From contig NC_134030.1 in NCBI RefSeq assembly GCF_964204645.1, positions 11,902,278-11,966,277 of the forward strand: a stretch of DNA of 64,000 nt, written 5' to 3'. The position numbers were made by a program, and so were the translations under genes. Origin of the DNA: Tubulanus polymorphus. Lineage: Eukaryota; Nemertea; Palaeonemertea; Tubulaniformes; Tubulanidae. The notes beneath the pieces are model-generated. The model was not told the DNA's origin, ran no database searches, and was given only the letters and a program-made list of their open reading frames with translations. Of this stretch, positions 1 to 12,300 are shown one piece after another (the first letter of the stretch is position 1; each line of letters starts with the position of its first letter).

Positions 1-1188
1 ATCATGCCACATGTGCAATACAGAGAAATGGCGGCCAATGGCGAAATTGGTGGAGAAATTAATTAATTTCTCAAAATAATGTTGACTAACCACTCGAAAC
101 ATACATAAAATTGGATTATTTCGAAAGGTACCTGTGTTAGTTTGTGAATTAAGCCATTAATTGTGGACTGAAGTGAATAGAAAGTATACTTTTGAAGTGT
201 TACTTTTTTCAACCGTGTTTTGGTCCTTGTCATCCCTAACGTTGGTATAAGCCCATCCGATTATAAAAAGCTTACCACCAACGATTAGGTAACTAACTAG
301 CCACCCCCCCCCCCCCCCCAGTGGATAGGTGACCCAAACCTGTAGTAAACTAGTAGTAGTATAGTTAGTTTTTAATCAATTCTAAATTATTAGAAACTTT
401 CTGCGTACCGTACCTAGAAACTGATTTTGTAAGAACTGGATTTTCCTGAAGCCAGTATGAATATTTACGTAGAATCACGTCCATCGTGGTTCCGTCCTGG
501 CCTTCTTTTTAATTAAAATTGCTTGGCATAGGCGCCTACAGTAGGCCTATTTCGCTGGTGAAGTAAGAACGAGAGAACCGTTCACTGACATGAGGCGTTG
601 ATTCCATTTATCGATTTATCACAACTACTAAAGTGGTTTCGAATCCCGCGACGGCGACCCTCGCAAATAAAATCTGGATCGGTAAAGTCAGTCACCGTGG
701 TGGTGGTGGTGGTGGGTAATTTTAAGCCTTGGGCACAAAAAGTGTCAACAGTCAAGCCAAGGCGCGTCATTAAACTTTCGTGTAGCCTACGTTTTCTTTT
801 TTTTTTTGAAGCGGCTCGCCTGCACGCCGTAGTTGATTGCAGGCACGATATTCAATAGGTGAAGGTAGTAAAAATGGTCTCGAATGCAATATTATTCATC
901 ATCCTTAACTGGCTCACGGAAGCCCTTAGCCTTAGGCTAGTAGGTAACATAGAGAAGAGAGAGGCCTACGCGATAATTTTTTTACAATTTCGACTTATTA
1001 TCTCGAAATTCAACAGAGGCTTATAAGTCGAATTTCGACTTAATAAGTCGAAAATTGTAAAAAGGGCTCCCGTCTTAGGCTCTTATAACATTTTTGGTTT
1101 TTAGGCGCGAGTGATTTTTCGGTGAGTGTTGCATGCAACGCATGAATGGTGCGCGTGCACACTTCCGGTGTGGAGAGCCGACCCCGTG
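1..1188. other. Left flank without a recognised gene
   Basis: I see no supported gene here. The stretch holds a homopolymeric C run at about 304-319, a short GTG microsatellite near 700-715, and an imperfect foldback at 979-1063. Short open frames on both strands lack recognisable motifs and look like chance. The last seven bases (1189-1195) are the left target duplication of the transposon that follows. Confidence 0.6.
979..1063. repeat. Foldback with ~22-bp arms
   Basis: The left arm (979-1000) and right arm (1041-1063) are reverse complements except for a one-base bulge, and enclose a 40-base spacer that itself contains partial inverted copies of the same TCGAAATT/AATTTCGA words. It may be a remnant of a small MITE or a template-switch product. 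No target duplication was found. Confidence 0.6.
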
Positions 1189-1195
1189 TATCAAA

Positions 1196-1240
1196 CGCAA
1201 AAGGTTGAAAGCCTGTTTTGGTCGATGGCGAGTGACGTCA
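1196..1240 (+). repeat. Left terminal inverted repeat of the Mutator-like element
   Basis: It begins CGCAAAAGGTTGAAAGCC and ends AGTGACGTCA. It is the reverse complement of 12915-12959 except for one G/T difference eleven bases from the inner end. The inner end contains TGACGTCA, a CRE/ATF-type palindrome. TATCAAA at 1189-1195 is the target duplication. Confidence 0.92.
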
Positions 1241-2280
1241 CTAGTACAAATTCCGAGCGGTTCGAATCCCACAATACGCCAAAATCACTACGGCCGCTCT
1301 GAGCGCACATCGCATTTCAACGTTGCCGTTTAATAATTGTAAAATAACTAATAATAGTTTAAGTTTTATAAGGGTTAGAAGTACATTGTATTTACTGCTA
1401 GTGTATGTATATATCATGTACGGTTGCGAGAAATCCCTGCCCTGGTTAAACAGTAAGTCCACTAAATCTTTAAATTTTAAGTTGTTTAATGAAACTATTA
1501 TTGTTTTAAATTGTTAAAACTGCAAACTATGGTTGTCGAAGATGCACCTTCTTCACATCCTTTGAAATCCTGGATAGCATCGCTGTCGGCAAAGACCTTC
1601 AGGTCTGTCTTCAACGGCACATCGCTTTGGAACAAGCGACTACTGTGTTATCAAATCTGAACTAGGTAAAAAAATGTTCCCCAAAAATAAAGACAAGTAA
1701 ACGGATTAATTTGAGGTTTGAATGTTTTTGTTTATTTGTTGGTTCAAATCGAACCCTCGTCATCCTGATCTCCATAAATCTAAGAAAAGTATTCGCACAC
1801 TTAAAACAATAAAATACGAGCAATAAGCAATAACATCAGACTGGAGTAAGTAACTTTACTTAATTCACAGATACAATCCTACACAAAACAATAGCTATTC
1901 AGTGGCGGATCCACCCCTCTATTTTTACCGATGTAGCCGCAAATCTATGCGTTACTGAGTAAAAACCGAATGAAATCTTTCTATTAAGTAATGCTCAGAA
2001 TGCACCTGCTTGCATCTATTTTTCCAAAAAATTTTTAGGAAGGGTCTTCGCGTTATCGGTGCTTGCTCTGGAATGGCTTACAGCCATCTGTTGTTGCTTT
2101 CATTTGCCCCCCCCCCTTCAAAATGCTGGATCCGCCCCTGAGTGCAGACAAAATGATCGACAAAGACATACAGAACTCTAAAACAACAGTTAACAATTTA
2201 AGCAACGATAGACAAAACAGATAGCTGATTACTTTACAAACCTGTTGTCAGAACCTTAATTATTTTTACATGTACATACA

Positions 2281-2815
2281 GAGGACTGTTAACAATTCAA
2301 CCAATGAAATTGCGATAGAGATACAGAACATACAGCTTTAACAGTAAACAATGCAACCAATGAAATTGCGATAGAGATACAGAACATACAGCTTTAACAG
2401 TAAACCATGCAACCAATGAATTGCGATTAACTAAGACCTACGAGCAATTATCAAGTTTGATAATTGCTCGTAGCTAAGACATACAGGACAAACAGGACTA
2501 ACTTAATTGCGATAGACATACAGGACATACAGGATTAACAGTAGACAATTCAACCAACGAATTGCGATTAACTAAGACATACAGGACTAAACCACAGGAC
2601 ATACAGGACTAACAGTAGACAATTCAACAACCAATGAATTGCGATTAACTAAGACATACAGGACATACAGGACTAACTTAATTGCGATAGACATACAGGA
2701 CTAACAGTAAACAATGCAACCAATGAATTGCGATCGCGATCACAAAGACATACAGGACAAACAGGAATAAACCACAGTAAATTGCGATAAAAAAGACATA
2801 CAGGACTAACTGCAA
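2281..2815. repeat. Degenerate ~60-bp tandem repeats
   Basis: Words such as CAATGAATTGCGATTAACTA and AAGACATACAGGAC recur about every 55-65 bp with insertions and deletions. The block lies in the 3' non-coding part of the transposon. Subterminal repeat arrays of this kind can serve as transposase binding sites in DNA transposons; here that role is an inference. Confidence 0.75.
2438..2473. repeat. Perfect 17-bp-arm palindrome with 2-nt loop
   Basis: CTACGAGCAATTATCAA is followed by GT and then its exact reverse complement. It sits inside the tandem repeat block between two copies of CTAAGAC, which fits a snap-back or template-switch event during replication. Confidence 0.9.
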
Positions 2816-3588
2816 TAAATATATAGGGCCTTAGGAATGCAAAATTCATTCATTTTGTCATTTGTAAACATTCCACAACTTATTTCATTATGTCATTTCC
2901 AGTTTTCAAAGGGAATTTTCTTAACTTCAGATGCCTCGAGGACATAAACATATAGAAAGATCTGTCCCAAAAAAATGTCAAGTGTCTTTCATAGTGCAAT
3001 GGGCCCTGGTTTCCACGTTTATATATCACATATAAAATTCTACAGAAACAATCAATGAATAAGTGAAAATTTACGAATAACAAACAAGACATTCAAGCAG
3101 TTGAGTAAGTTAAAATGGGACCAATCTATATATATTATATATGGATTATACAATTTAATCAGGGACAGCCTTGAACCGAGGTTGATGTGTCCATACACTC
3201 TCTTCATACACTCTCTGAACATGCATGTATGTATACTGCTGCCAATTGATGATAAGTCAAGGATGTTGAAGTTCTAGACATGGTCAGAATCATCCAGAGA
3301 CATCGGCACGCATCACAATAACTGATGATTTTGCAGTAACCTGTAACATAAAAAATCAAGCGGTAATCTATTCACAAAATATATTTTCCTGAAAGAAAAA
3401 ACCTGAAATAGAGCACTATAAACACCAGTGCATATACATCGCTTCTTAACCTTATATATAATCGAGTAAATATATAGGTGACTAAGTGACGGTCATTATA
3501 GGCTTCTACGTTCACCATGGGAAATGAAAATATTTCTAATGTCAGGGATTCATTCGAAACCCGATCAATAATATTCTATACAAACTAT

Positions 3589-6500
3589 TTAGGAAATCGG
3601 GTCACAATGAAAACAAAACCACCTGATATGTTCAGGAGGAGCCTCATTGATTGGAGCACATTTCCAATGATACCATCTATGGCAATTATCACATTCAATT
3701 GAGAATGTGGACTTTTTCTTAGGATTAGCATTGCATTTTTTGTGGCAGACAGGGCAGGTTTCAGCAACTAACTGAGAAGGGGTTTTTTCAACTTTTGATG
3801 ACAAAAGATTATCTAGTTTCAATTTTGCTAGGTTTTGGAGGCCTGCATTTCCAGGTTGATCTATAAGAATTTCTAATTCTTTTTCAGAATTGGAATTATT
3901 GATTTCTGTAATAGGAGAACTGTTGAGATAATCATCTCTATTATTATAATCGATTACAATAGATTTTTTCTTATGATGATTATGTTCAATACGAATGTGC
4001 TTTTGAAGGAATGTTTCACTTGCATATGAATTAATAACCCCATCTGCCCAACAAATAGCACATGAGATAGGTTTCAAAGATGAATGAGAAGTGGATATGT
4101 GCCTATCTAGTTCCCTGCGACATGAACAAAGATATGGAGGATTTATTTTGTCTTTAATACAAAAGGAACAGACAATACTTTTTTCAAATAAAACAGACTT
4201 CGAGTCATTTTTAACAACTGGTATTGACTTAATATCTTTTGGTTTGGTATCTTTTGATTTTTTTGGTAAGGATGATTTATTCTGACTTAAAATATCTGCT
4301 GAAAATTCGATATCATTGCCAGGATCTGGATCAGTGGAGTCTATGGTTTCAATTTCTGATATTTTAGCTTTTTTACCTAGTTTGATAGCAGCATTTTCAA
4401 CCATAGCAGAAAAGGATACACCTCTGTTAGCAGGTCTAATTATCTTTCGCCCTCCGTGTCTTGCATTCTCAGCATCTTTAGGCATTGTAACCTTAGGGCA
4501 GTAAGGGTCTATCACTTCAAGTTCAGGAAGGTTTATGGCAACCTGATTGTCCTTGATTGGACCCTCAGCACGCCTATGAGCCATATTGTGAGGTTGTCGT
4601 TTGGCAGGTCGTCCGCTTATTAACTTAATTCCACAGTGGCTTTCATTATGTAAAATACTTAGAATGTGCCCTTTCCGAGCAGCATTGATATCATTCGAGC
4701 TAGCAATGTGGGAATGATCTTTTAACTTATCAATGAGGGTAGATGAAACAGAAATATTTTGTCGAGTAAAATTGTAAGTTGGCAGAGGCTCCACAATGTG
4801 GAATTTATATGCATCAATTAAAGCCTTCGTTGTGGTTATATTGTTTTTTTGGGCAAAACAGGCAAAAAGATGTTTGCAAAAATATGGTTGTCCAATCATT
4901 ATAAAAGCTTCACAAGTACATATACCTAGTTTCAAATTGATTAAATGGCAATTACCATCTACGTATGAAAGACAATTTTCAGGAACGATTGTAATAACGT
5001 AATTGAATAAGATACGACTGGATATTGAATCTAAATTTCCTATGTACCTTCGGCATTTTTTTGAAATGTCATATGAATGTTCCTCGGATATTGATACTTT
5101 ATCGGGGAATCTTTCTTCTAAAACATCAAGCTGATTGAATGTATATTGAGTATCACCATTGAAAAAATTATCATTATCTTCTAACCTATTTAAGTTCTTT
5201 CGTGAAGAACTCTTCACAACAAACCAATTAGTTTCTTCATCATATTTTAAAATCTCATTATTCTGTAATAAATCAAAGGCTCTTTTGCAACACTTTTCTA
5301 TCTTTTCAAGGTGACGTATATTCTTAACTCGTTGGTCAAGTTGCTTAAATTGGAGATTGTTCATATTTGTCGCTTTGATCTCATCATTAAAAACATTTTC
5401 AAACAGTAATCGTACAAAAGATGATATCAGTTTATTTAGGTGTCCACTTAAGTAGACATCATCTATTTGTTTGAATTTGCGCTCAGTAATATTATCAGTT
5501 AATAGCAAAGGGTTATTTCTGTTAGATTGGTCTGACTGATAAATTGATTCAGCATTGAATGCCCCAGACCAAATTTGGGAATTAAACCAATTCTTCTTTA
5601 GGTAATCAATAAATAATGTTTTTGTATCTTGCGACATAAGGTCTAAAGAAATATCATTCTCAATAAAACTAATAAATGAATTGGCTATATCAGTTCTAGA
5701 GGAAGCATCCCATGATCTCATAATGCATTTGAAACCAGTTTCTAGAGGCTTGCAAAATAAGCGAAGTTCTTGATTTTCATTCATGAAGCGACGAATACAC
5801 TGCAGGACATGAAAATTACATAGTACTGATTTAAGATTATTGTCAGATGCTCCTTGCTTTAGACTTGCATCTTTATCATGTTGTACAAAAGGACAAAATC
5901 TAGATGTTGATGAACATGGCTTGATTCTGAAAAAACCATTGCCATCATTAAATATATAGAATTCAGATGGATGATTACATTTTTCGTCTTTACATGGTGT
6001 ATTGGCTAGAACTAACTGGATGGTAGTTGCATGAGTAGCCCCCCCTTCATCACTACTAATTGATGCAGCAGCAATACGTCCTTCATTTTTGTTGTCTGCA
6101 AAAGTTACAAATGAAGTTTTGAATTTCCACGAATTGAAATCATGTTTCACGTCAATACCAATGACAGATTGTCCAAAGTTGGATAAATGTTCCAGAGAAC
6201 GAGGATCAGAGAGAATAATGTGATAATTACGTTTGAGTGTGGCATCCCCTCGTTGAAATAAAAGGACAGATTCATAGTTACCCTCTAATAATTTTTCAGT
6301 ATTTCTCCAATCAGAACTTAGAATAGGTATTTCGTCTTGAGATTTCATATGTAATTTTATCGAAGATTTATCAATATATTTCAATCTATTTGAAATTTGA
6401 TCTAGGGTATGGTCATGACCGGCGCCATCATTTACATTTGATACATGAAGGTTATTGTGAGCATTGGTGGCAGAAAGAACCTTCATTGCTGTGGCTTTCA

Positions 6501-9325
6501 TCATGACTCTATTTTCATCCCATCTATCTCTAGTAGATAAATTAGGTCGCTTTTTAATTTGTAAAGGAATATTGTCATGATATTGACCATTAAGTGGTTT
6601 GCTGAAGATTCTCCACTTGGATAAATCAGTACTAAATAATACAAGTTTCGTTGCCCAATAACACATAAAATGAGGGTGAATTAATTTTTTTGGCTCAAAC
6701 TGCTGCCTTAACTTCACAGGACGATCACGTTTATTCTTCAGCTTATAGTTGTAACAGTTGGAACAAAGTGTTTCACCATCAGCATTTTTCCTCCATTTGT
6801 TAGACATGGTAATGGAGCAATGAATACATTGTTTATCATTTAAAACAACGTCAATTTGACATGAGGGACAATTAGTGATGTTACTGGACATATTCAACTT
6901 TGAAAGATAATATCCACATGATGATTTACAAACTGAAGACTTTGACGAACATTTTATGAGCATTTCTGCAGCCACAAATTGAGAAGTATCCTCAACAATT
7001 GGCTCAATAAATTCAAATTTATTATCTAATCTATGGGTTTGCCAATTCTTTTTTAATGTTAAGGAAGCTTTCATCGTTGTCTGGTTACCAACAAATGAAG
7101 GCCGCACATTCTTATGCAGACGAACTGTTTTTGTAAAATCAAAAGTGAATCTATCGAAATAATATTTTGTGTCAGCACCAGTCATTACTTCCCCATTTTC
7201 AACCCATTCATCACTAAGTGGATTCTGGTTGTTGAGGTATTTCTTGATAGTGTCAATGGCTACCTGGTCATTTGTACCTTGGTCTGTACAATGAAAACTT
7301 TTATACTTCGTCTTACTGCCAGTTGAATGAAAAGCAACTTCAAGATAATGCTTTCCTCTCCTGATGCGATGGGAGATAGTAGTTTTAGAACCATTAATAT
7401 GGGAAGTTAATGGTTCAGCTGAATTTAGAGTTAATGAGGATTGAGGATTCAAAATTGAGGATGTAGATTCAGGTGTAGATTCATTATTCGAAATTGGTGT
7501 AGATTCAGGTGTAGATTTAATAGTCAAAATTGGTGCAGATTCACTATTCGAAATTGGTGTAGATTCATTAGTCAAAATTGGTGCAGATTCACTATTCGAA
7601 ATTGGTGTTGATTCAGGTGTTGATTCATTAGTCAAAATTGGTGCAGATTCACTATTTGAAATTGGTGTTGATTCATTAGTCAAAATTGCTGCAGATTCAT
7701 AATTCGAAATTGGTGTAGATTCAAGTGTTGATTCATTATTCAAAATTGGTGTAGATTTAGATTTGGCTGTAGTTAAGACTGATTTGCTTTTTTTAGGGGC
7801 AATATAAGAGTCTGACATCTTTAATTCAGAACTAGCTAGTGTATTATTTGACTCAGTTGATCGTTTATGTCTCTGTCTGCGAGATAATCGTGATATCTTA
7901 GAGAAAGTAGTACTATTAGCAGTAGGTTGAGATGACTTTGAGAAGAGTTGAGTAATATCAATTAGATGTTTCATAAGCCAATTAATCAATATCAATCTAA
8001 CAAAATCAGAATAGTTAGAAATGTTCTTAAGATAAGATAATTCATTGGGAGATGAAAATACACTTGAAATATCCTTTTCATAATAGGTTGCAATGCAAGC
8101 ACCAATTAATGTAGCAGGGCCACAGACAGATGAACATGATTGGAGTGGGTAATAACTAGTACAATTATTACTACATACATGCACTGAATTTTCAGTAACA
8201 AAATGAGGATCATGGAGGTGGATATAAACAGGATCAGGGCAATTCAAACCTTTCAAAACAGATCTTAAATGATTTTTAAATTCCCTTGGACAATCCCATG
8301 CTAGTGTATCAGCATAACACAGTTTGTTACTTTTTGGGTAAAAAACTGCTAGTGCATAATGATTGGCAACAACATGTCCATAAGAATTTAGAAATACGAA
8401 ATCGTTTTGGGTGCCAACATGCAGGAAAAAAATTAGTTTATCACAACTTATGAGTGGATTAGGACCGAATCTTTTATATAAATTTGAAACATATTTCTTA
8501 GCATCAAATGTAAGTGGCATCATAAATGCATGAATATTACAGTACTGTTCATTTATCATAGATGCAAAAGCATTTAACACAGATCCTTCAAACCATTTTT
8601 GATTAGTCATCGTCTGAAGTTCTGATACAGATACGCTATTATTATTACCAACTGGAAATTGTTGAGAGGGTTTTAAGGAAAAGAGCATATTTGAAAATGC
8701 TTGAATCTGTTCCCAATCGACTGAATCAGTGGGGCTTAAAGGCTTACTATTTACCCAAAGATTCATGGCAAAAAGATCTTGTTGTTTGGTTTTAGCATAA
8801 TGTAAGAAAAGAAACCTATTAATCTGATCAATAGAATAGCAGCCTGTATCGAGTCTCACATGGATATTAATGGAAGGGTCACGGACAATCCTTGACTGCA
8901 TCTGTGCTTTTATGTCCTCCAACTGATTTTTGTGGGGCATAGTGGGGGCATCATCAGCCAAATGACATGAATTAGACATGTCACAAATTCTGAATGACGT
9001 GACCTTTGATGGCATAACAGGAGGAATTTTCAAAAACTGATAGTCATTGAGGCACATTTCTGTTGGATTGTAACTAAAATTTCTTCTACATACATGTTCA
9101 TCATCAGAATCATTCTCATCACTATCATCAATTATGATTGGTTCGATACCTCCACCACCTGTGATACTTAGCTGTTTTTTGTTTTCCATCCAGCTATCTT
9201 CCTGCATCTTTAATCTTTCTATCCTTTCTTTCGAACTATCTTCCTGCATCTTTTCTGCTTCCTCTATCGTTCCTTCCGAGAAATTGTCACAAGCCGCGTC
9301 CTTTCCTTCTTCCTCCATTGTCCGC
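3589..9325 (-). CDS. Last exon: Ulp1 protease, DDE transposase, SWIM and PHD modules
   Basis: A 5737-nt exon with no internal stop. The upstream frame reads AT|G across the junction from exon 11, and the acceptor TTTCAG precedes 9325. An internal ATG at 9318 could also act as a start if the upstream exons are skipped, giving a protein beginning MEEEGKD. The Ulp1 module shows HYALAVFY, CYADTLAW and CGPATLIG blocks, matching the His-Asp-Cys order of C48 peptidases. The DDE core shows IGIDV, HDKDASL, CNFHV and TERKFK blocks in the MULE order. The SWIM block CTCEAF...CKHLF follows. The C-terminal PHD finger has the full C4HC3 pattern. The coding sequence is AT-rich like its surroundings. Confidence 0.95.
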
Positions 9326-12300
9326 CTGAAATACACATTATCAACTCACTTTTTTTAGACATATGAATAGATAGAGTATGAAATTACCCATATAGGCCTA
9401 ACATAAAACATGGGTATCTCTGAGTCATTTGCATTAAGTCATTTAGATTTGTAGGTACTAAATTAATTGAATTATGTTGTACTTACATTTCAGTATGGTT
9501 TAAACTAACATGGTCTAGAAGATCTTTCCAATTGGTGAATTCAACTCCGCAAAAACATGTCGAGTCAGCAGGATCCGTCTGTGGATGAATAACCTAATGT
9601 GGAAGAGCACATTAATCTGTTTTTGCTTCAACATCTAAGCAAAAATAACAAAAATGAACCCGCGTCTCGCAGAAAGGGCATCAAACTTACATGTTCCACT
9701 GACTTCCTTTTTCTGTTAAATCTTTTAGTATTGTGACAACTTCTATTGTAGCATCCCTGAATATGAAAACAAAGCTTTACAGCATAAATCATACCAATAC
9801 CAATGAATTTCTATAATTTCATTTCGAGAAACATATTACTCACGTTCTTAGTCTGATAAAAAGGAGTAAATAATTGAGGCTTTAAACAAATAGCAACACC
9901 AGCCACATCAATTTTAGTCATGTACTGGAAAAAAAAGACAGATTTGTGCATGCACAGCCTTTAGGTAATTGTGAAATAAAAGTGACCAAACTAATATTAA
10001 ATCATAAGTTCTTGAGATGATATGTACCTGGTCGAATGTGAAAAAGGCTCTTTGATCTTCACAACAGAATTGTTTCCTTGTATGATGCGCAACGTCAAAA
10101 CTGCTATACTGGATTGAAGGATACAAAAAACTGTTAAAATATATCTAACTTTATAAAGATAAATCACGTACAAATCACTTAGGAAAACAACTTTACCACT
10201 ATTGTTGAATCATCCCATGCTCTTGCTTGATCATCCTTCAATTTGTTTTTTGCTATCAGCTATCAATATGATTCATTAATTCAATGCAAGGATTTTGAAT
10301 AAAGTGGTTTCGTATTCAAGTTATAAAAACTAATTGCAAATCATTCATTTTCTAGGATATCAATGCTAAATGATTACCTTTCGTCGATGGACTGCTCTAC
10401 TTCTTTGCATCTTTTCAATCTCATATGGAAAGTATTGAGGGCACCTGATTAAGAATCATTCATTATTTCCAGTACAATCATAAAATTTATGTAGTTTGCA
10501 TACCTGGTAATTGGATAAAATAATGCAATTCTACGTACATTTCATCTTCATTTTTCAATAGCAGTAGTTCCATTATCCTGTTATTTATGAACTGATTTCC
10601 CTTACGGCTGGGGTGTAACAAGTCAGTCCTAGATCACAAAATTTAGAAAAAAACAAGTTAGTTTAAATCGCGAAAAAATGCACATAACCTACTGGGCTTA
10701 TTAAGATTAAACGATTACTTACGGTGAAAGGAGATCTCTTGAGAAGTGAAAATCAACGAACTTTACACCAAGTGTAAAGCATTCGCGGTGCAGCATTTCA
10801 TTGTAATGAAATATTTTTGTGTCAGCATCGAAACTTTAAAAAAGAAAGAAATTTAAAAATCATTACATCGATCATAAATATAGTACTTCAAGAAAAATCT
10901 ATTCTTGATACTTACTCATCACATCGAGGAAAAAGAGCTGGTACAATGATGGTCCCAGTACATTTATAGAGCAACAATCGAATTAATTCAACGTGTCTTC
11001 GCAGAACAATCTCAAGCGGGACATCACGCGTCATATTATTTGTTCCAACATGGACGATTAGTTGTTCCACATTCAGCATCTTCACCTTTTTCAATTCTGT
11101 AATATACAACTAATCAGTAACCCAATGAAAATGAACAATATAAATCAGTACTGAACCGAGAAATTACCTTCCATCAATGTTTCAATGGTTCCTCCGGGGC
11201 ACACGATCCTTGTCCATTCAAATAAGCCTACACCATCTAGCCCAGCATACTTTAAAATGCTGTCTGCTACGAGACCAATACGCTACAAAAAAGATTATTT
11301 GTCAGTCTCAGGCCAATATCACAGGGAGGTGTGAGAGAGCACACTGGTTACTGTAAGACCCTACTACATGCAAAAGAAGTGACACATATATGTATATCAA
11401 TGTGATAGAATTGATTGAAAAAATTGTGCATAATAGTAGCTAGTGCCCAAAAATAGAACACAGTGTTATTGAAGTGAAAATTTCTAAAATCCTCTGAAGC
11501 GGTGCTTATTTGGTAGCTACATGGGTATTCTAATTGAATAAGCATAAAGATAAGCGTGCACACACAGTAGCCTATGCATAAACAAGGGCCAGTTTCACCT
11601 TCACCTAAAAGTCCTGCAGTGTGAAGACTAACTTGTTCACCTAAACCACCTCTACCAGGCTGTGGAAGGCCTAACATCAGGCACTAAATTAAAAGATTCC
11701 TCTAAATCAAATTATCTATAAACATCCTCTTAATTGCAGGCAGACTGATTCAGGGAGGGGTGCAGCCCAAAATAGGGCATACATATCAGTATCATATATA
11801 ATTAAAAATCAAAAGGGCACCAGATCATCAGAAAACATAATACCTATATTTTGGAAGTAGGCCTACAGAGAACATGTTTTGGAATATAAGCTTTTTAAAA
11901 ATACTTGTTGATATTTTTAATTTTTCCTTTAAATTTCATTGCGACTTAAAAGTTTTAAGGGGTGTACACCCCTGTATACTCTCCTGATCTGCCCCTGAAT
12001 TGCCACTTAACAAAATTTCTCAGCTTAATTGTTGGCTAACTAGCTCAGTGAAACTGGGACCAGACCTAATGCATACACCCTCAGTGGCCAGGGCCAGGAT
12101 TAAACAGTTAGGCTACGTATATAAATAAAGGAATGAAAAGTACTTATCCTGAAATTGGTTAGGCTATCTATCTGCAACAAGAAATACATTTTCATTGACT
12201 CTGAATACAGGGAACTACCATTCTTCTGTTTCGAGGCCTTAAAATTTATTGTTTATTTTTTGTTGCTGGATTTGGAATGGTTGTTGGAATATTTAAGGCC

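Larger units (their letters stand above)
1241..3588. other. Non-coding 3' region of the Mutator-like element
   Basis: No protein motif is visible. On the sense (minus) strand this is the 3' side of the fusion gene. It contains a tandem repeat block (about 2281-2815) and a perfect 36-bp palindrome. A B-box-like GGTTCGAATCC sits at about 1258-1270 just inside the left TIR, but with no A box or tRNA fold around it. Confidence 0.55.

Noticed and set aside
1258-1275. GGTTCGAATCCCAC as part of a tRNA gene
   Set aside because: No A box and no acceptor, D or anticodon stems around it.
11348-11677. 109-codon minus-strand frame
   Set aside because: Lies in the inferred first intron, with no motif and no splice phase that joins it to the SGNH exons.
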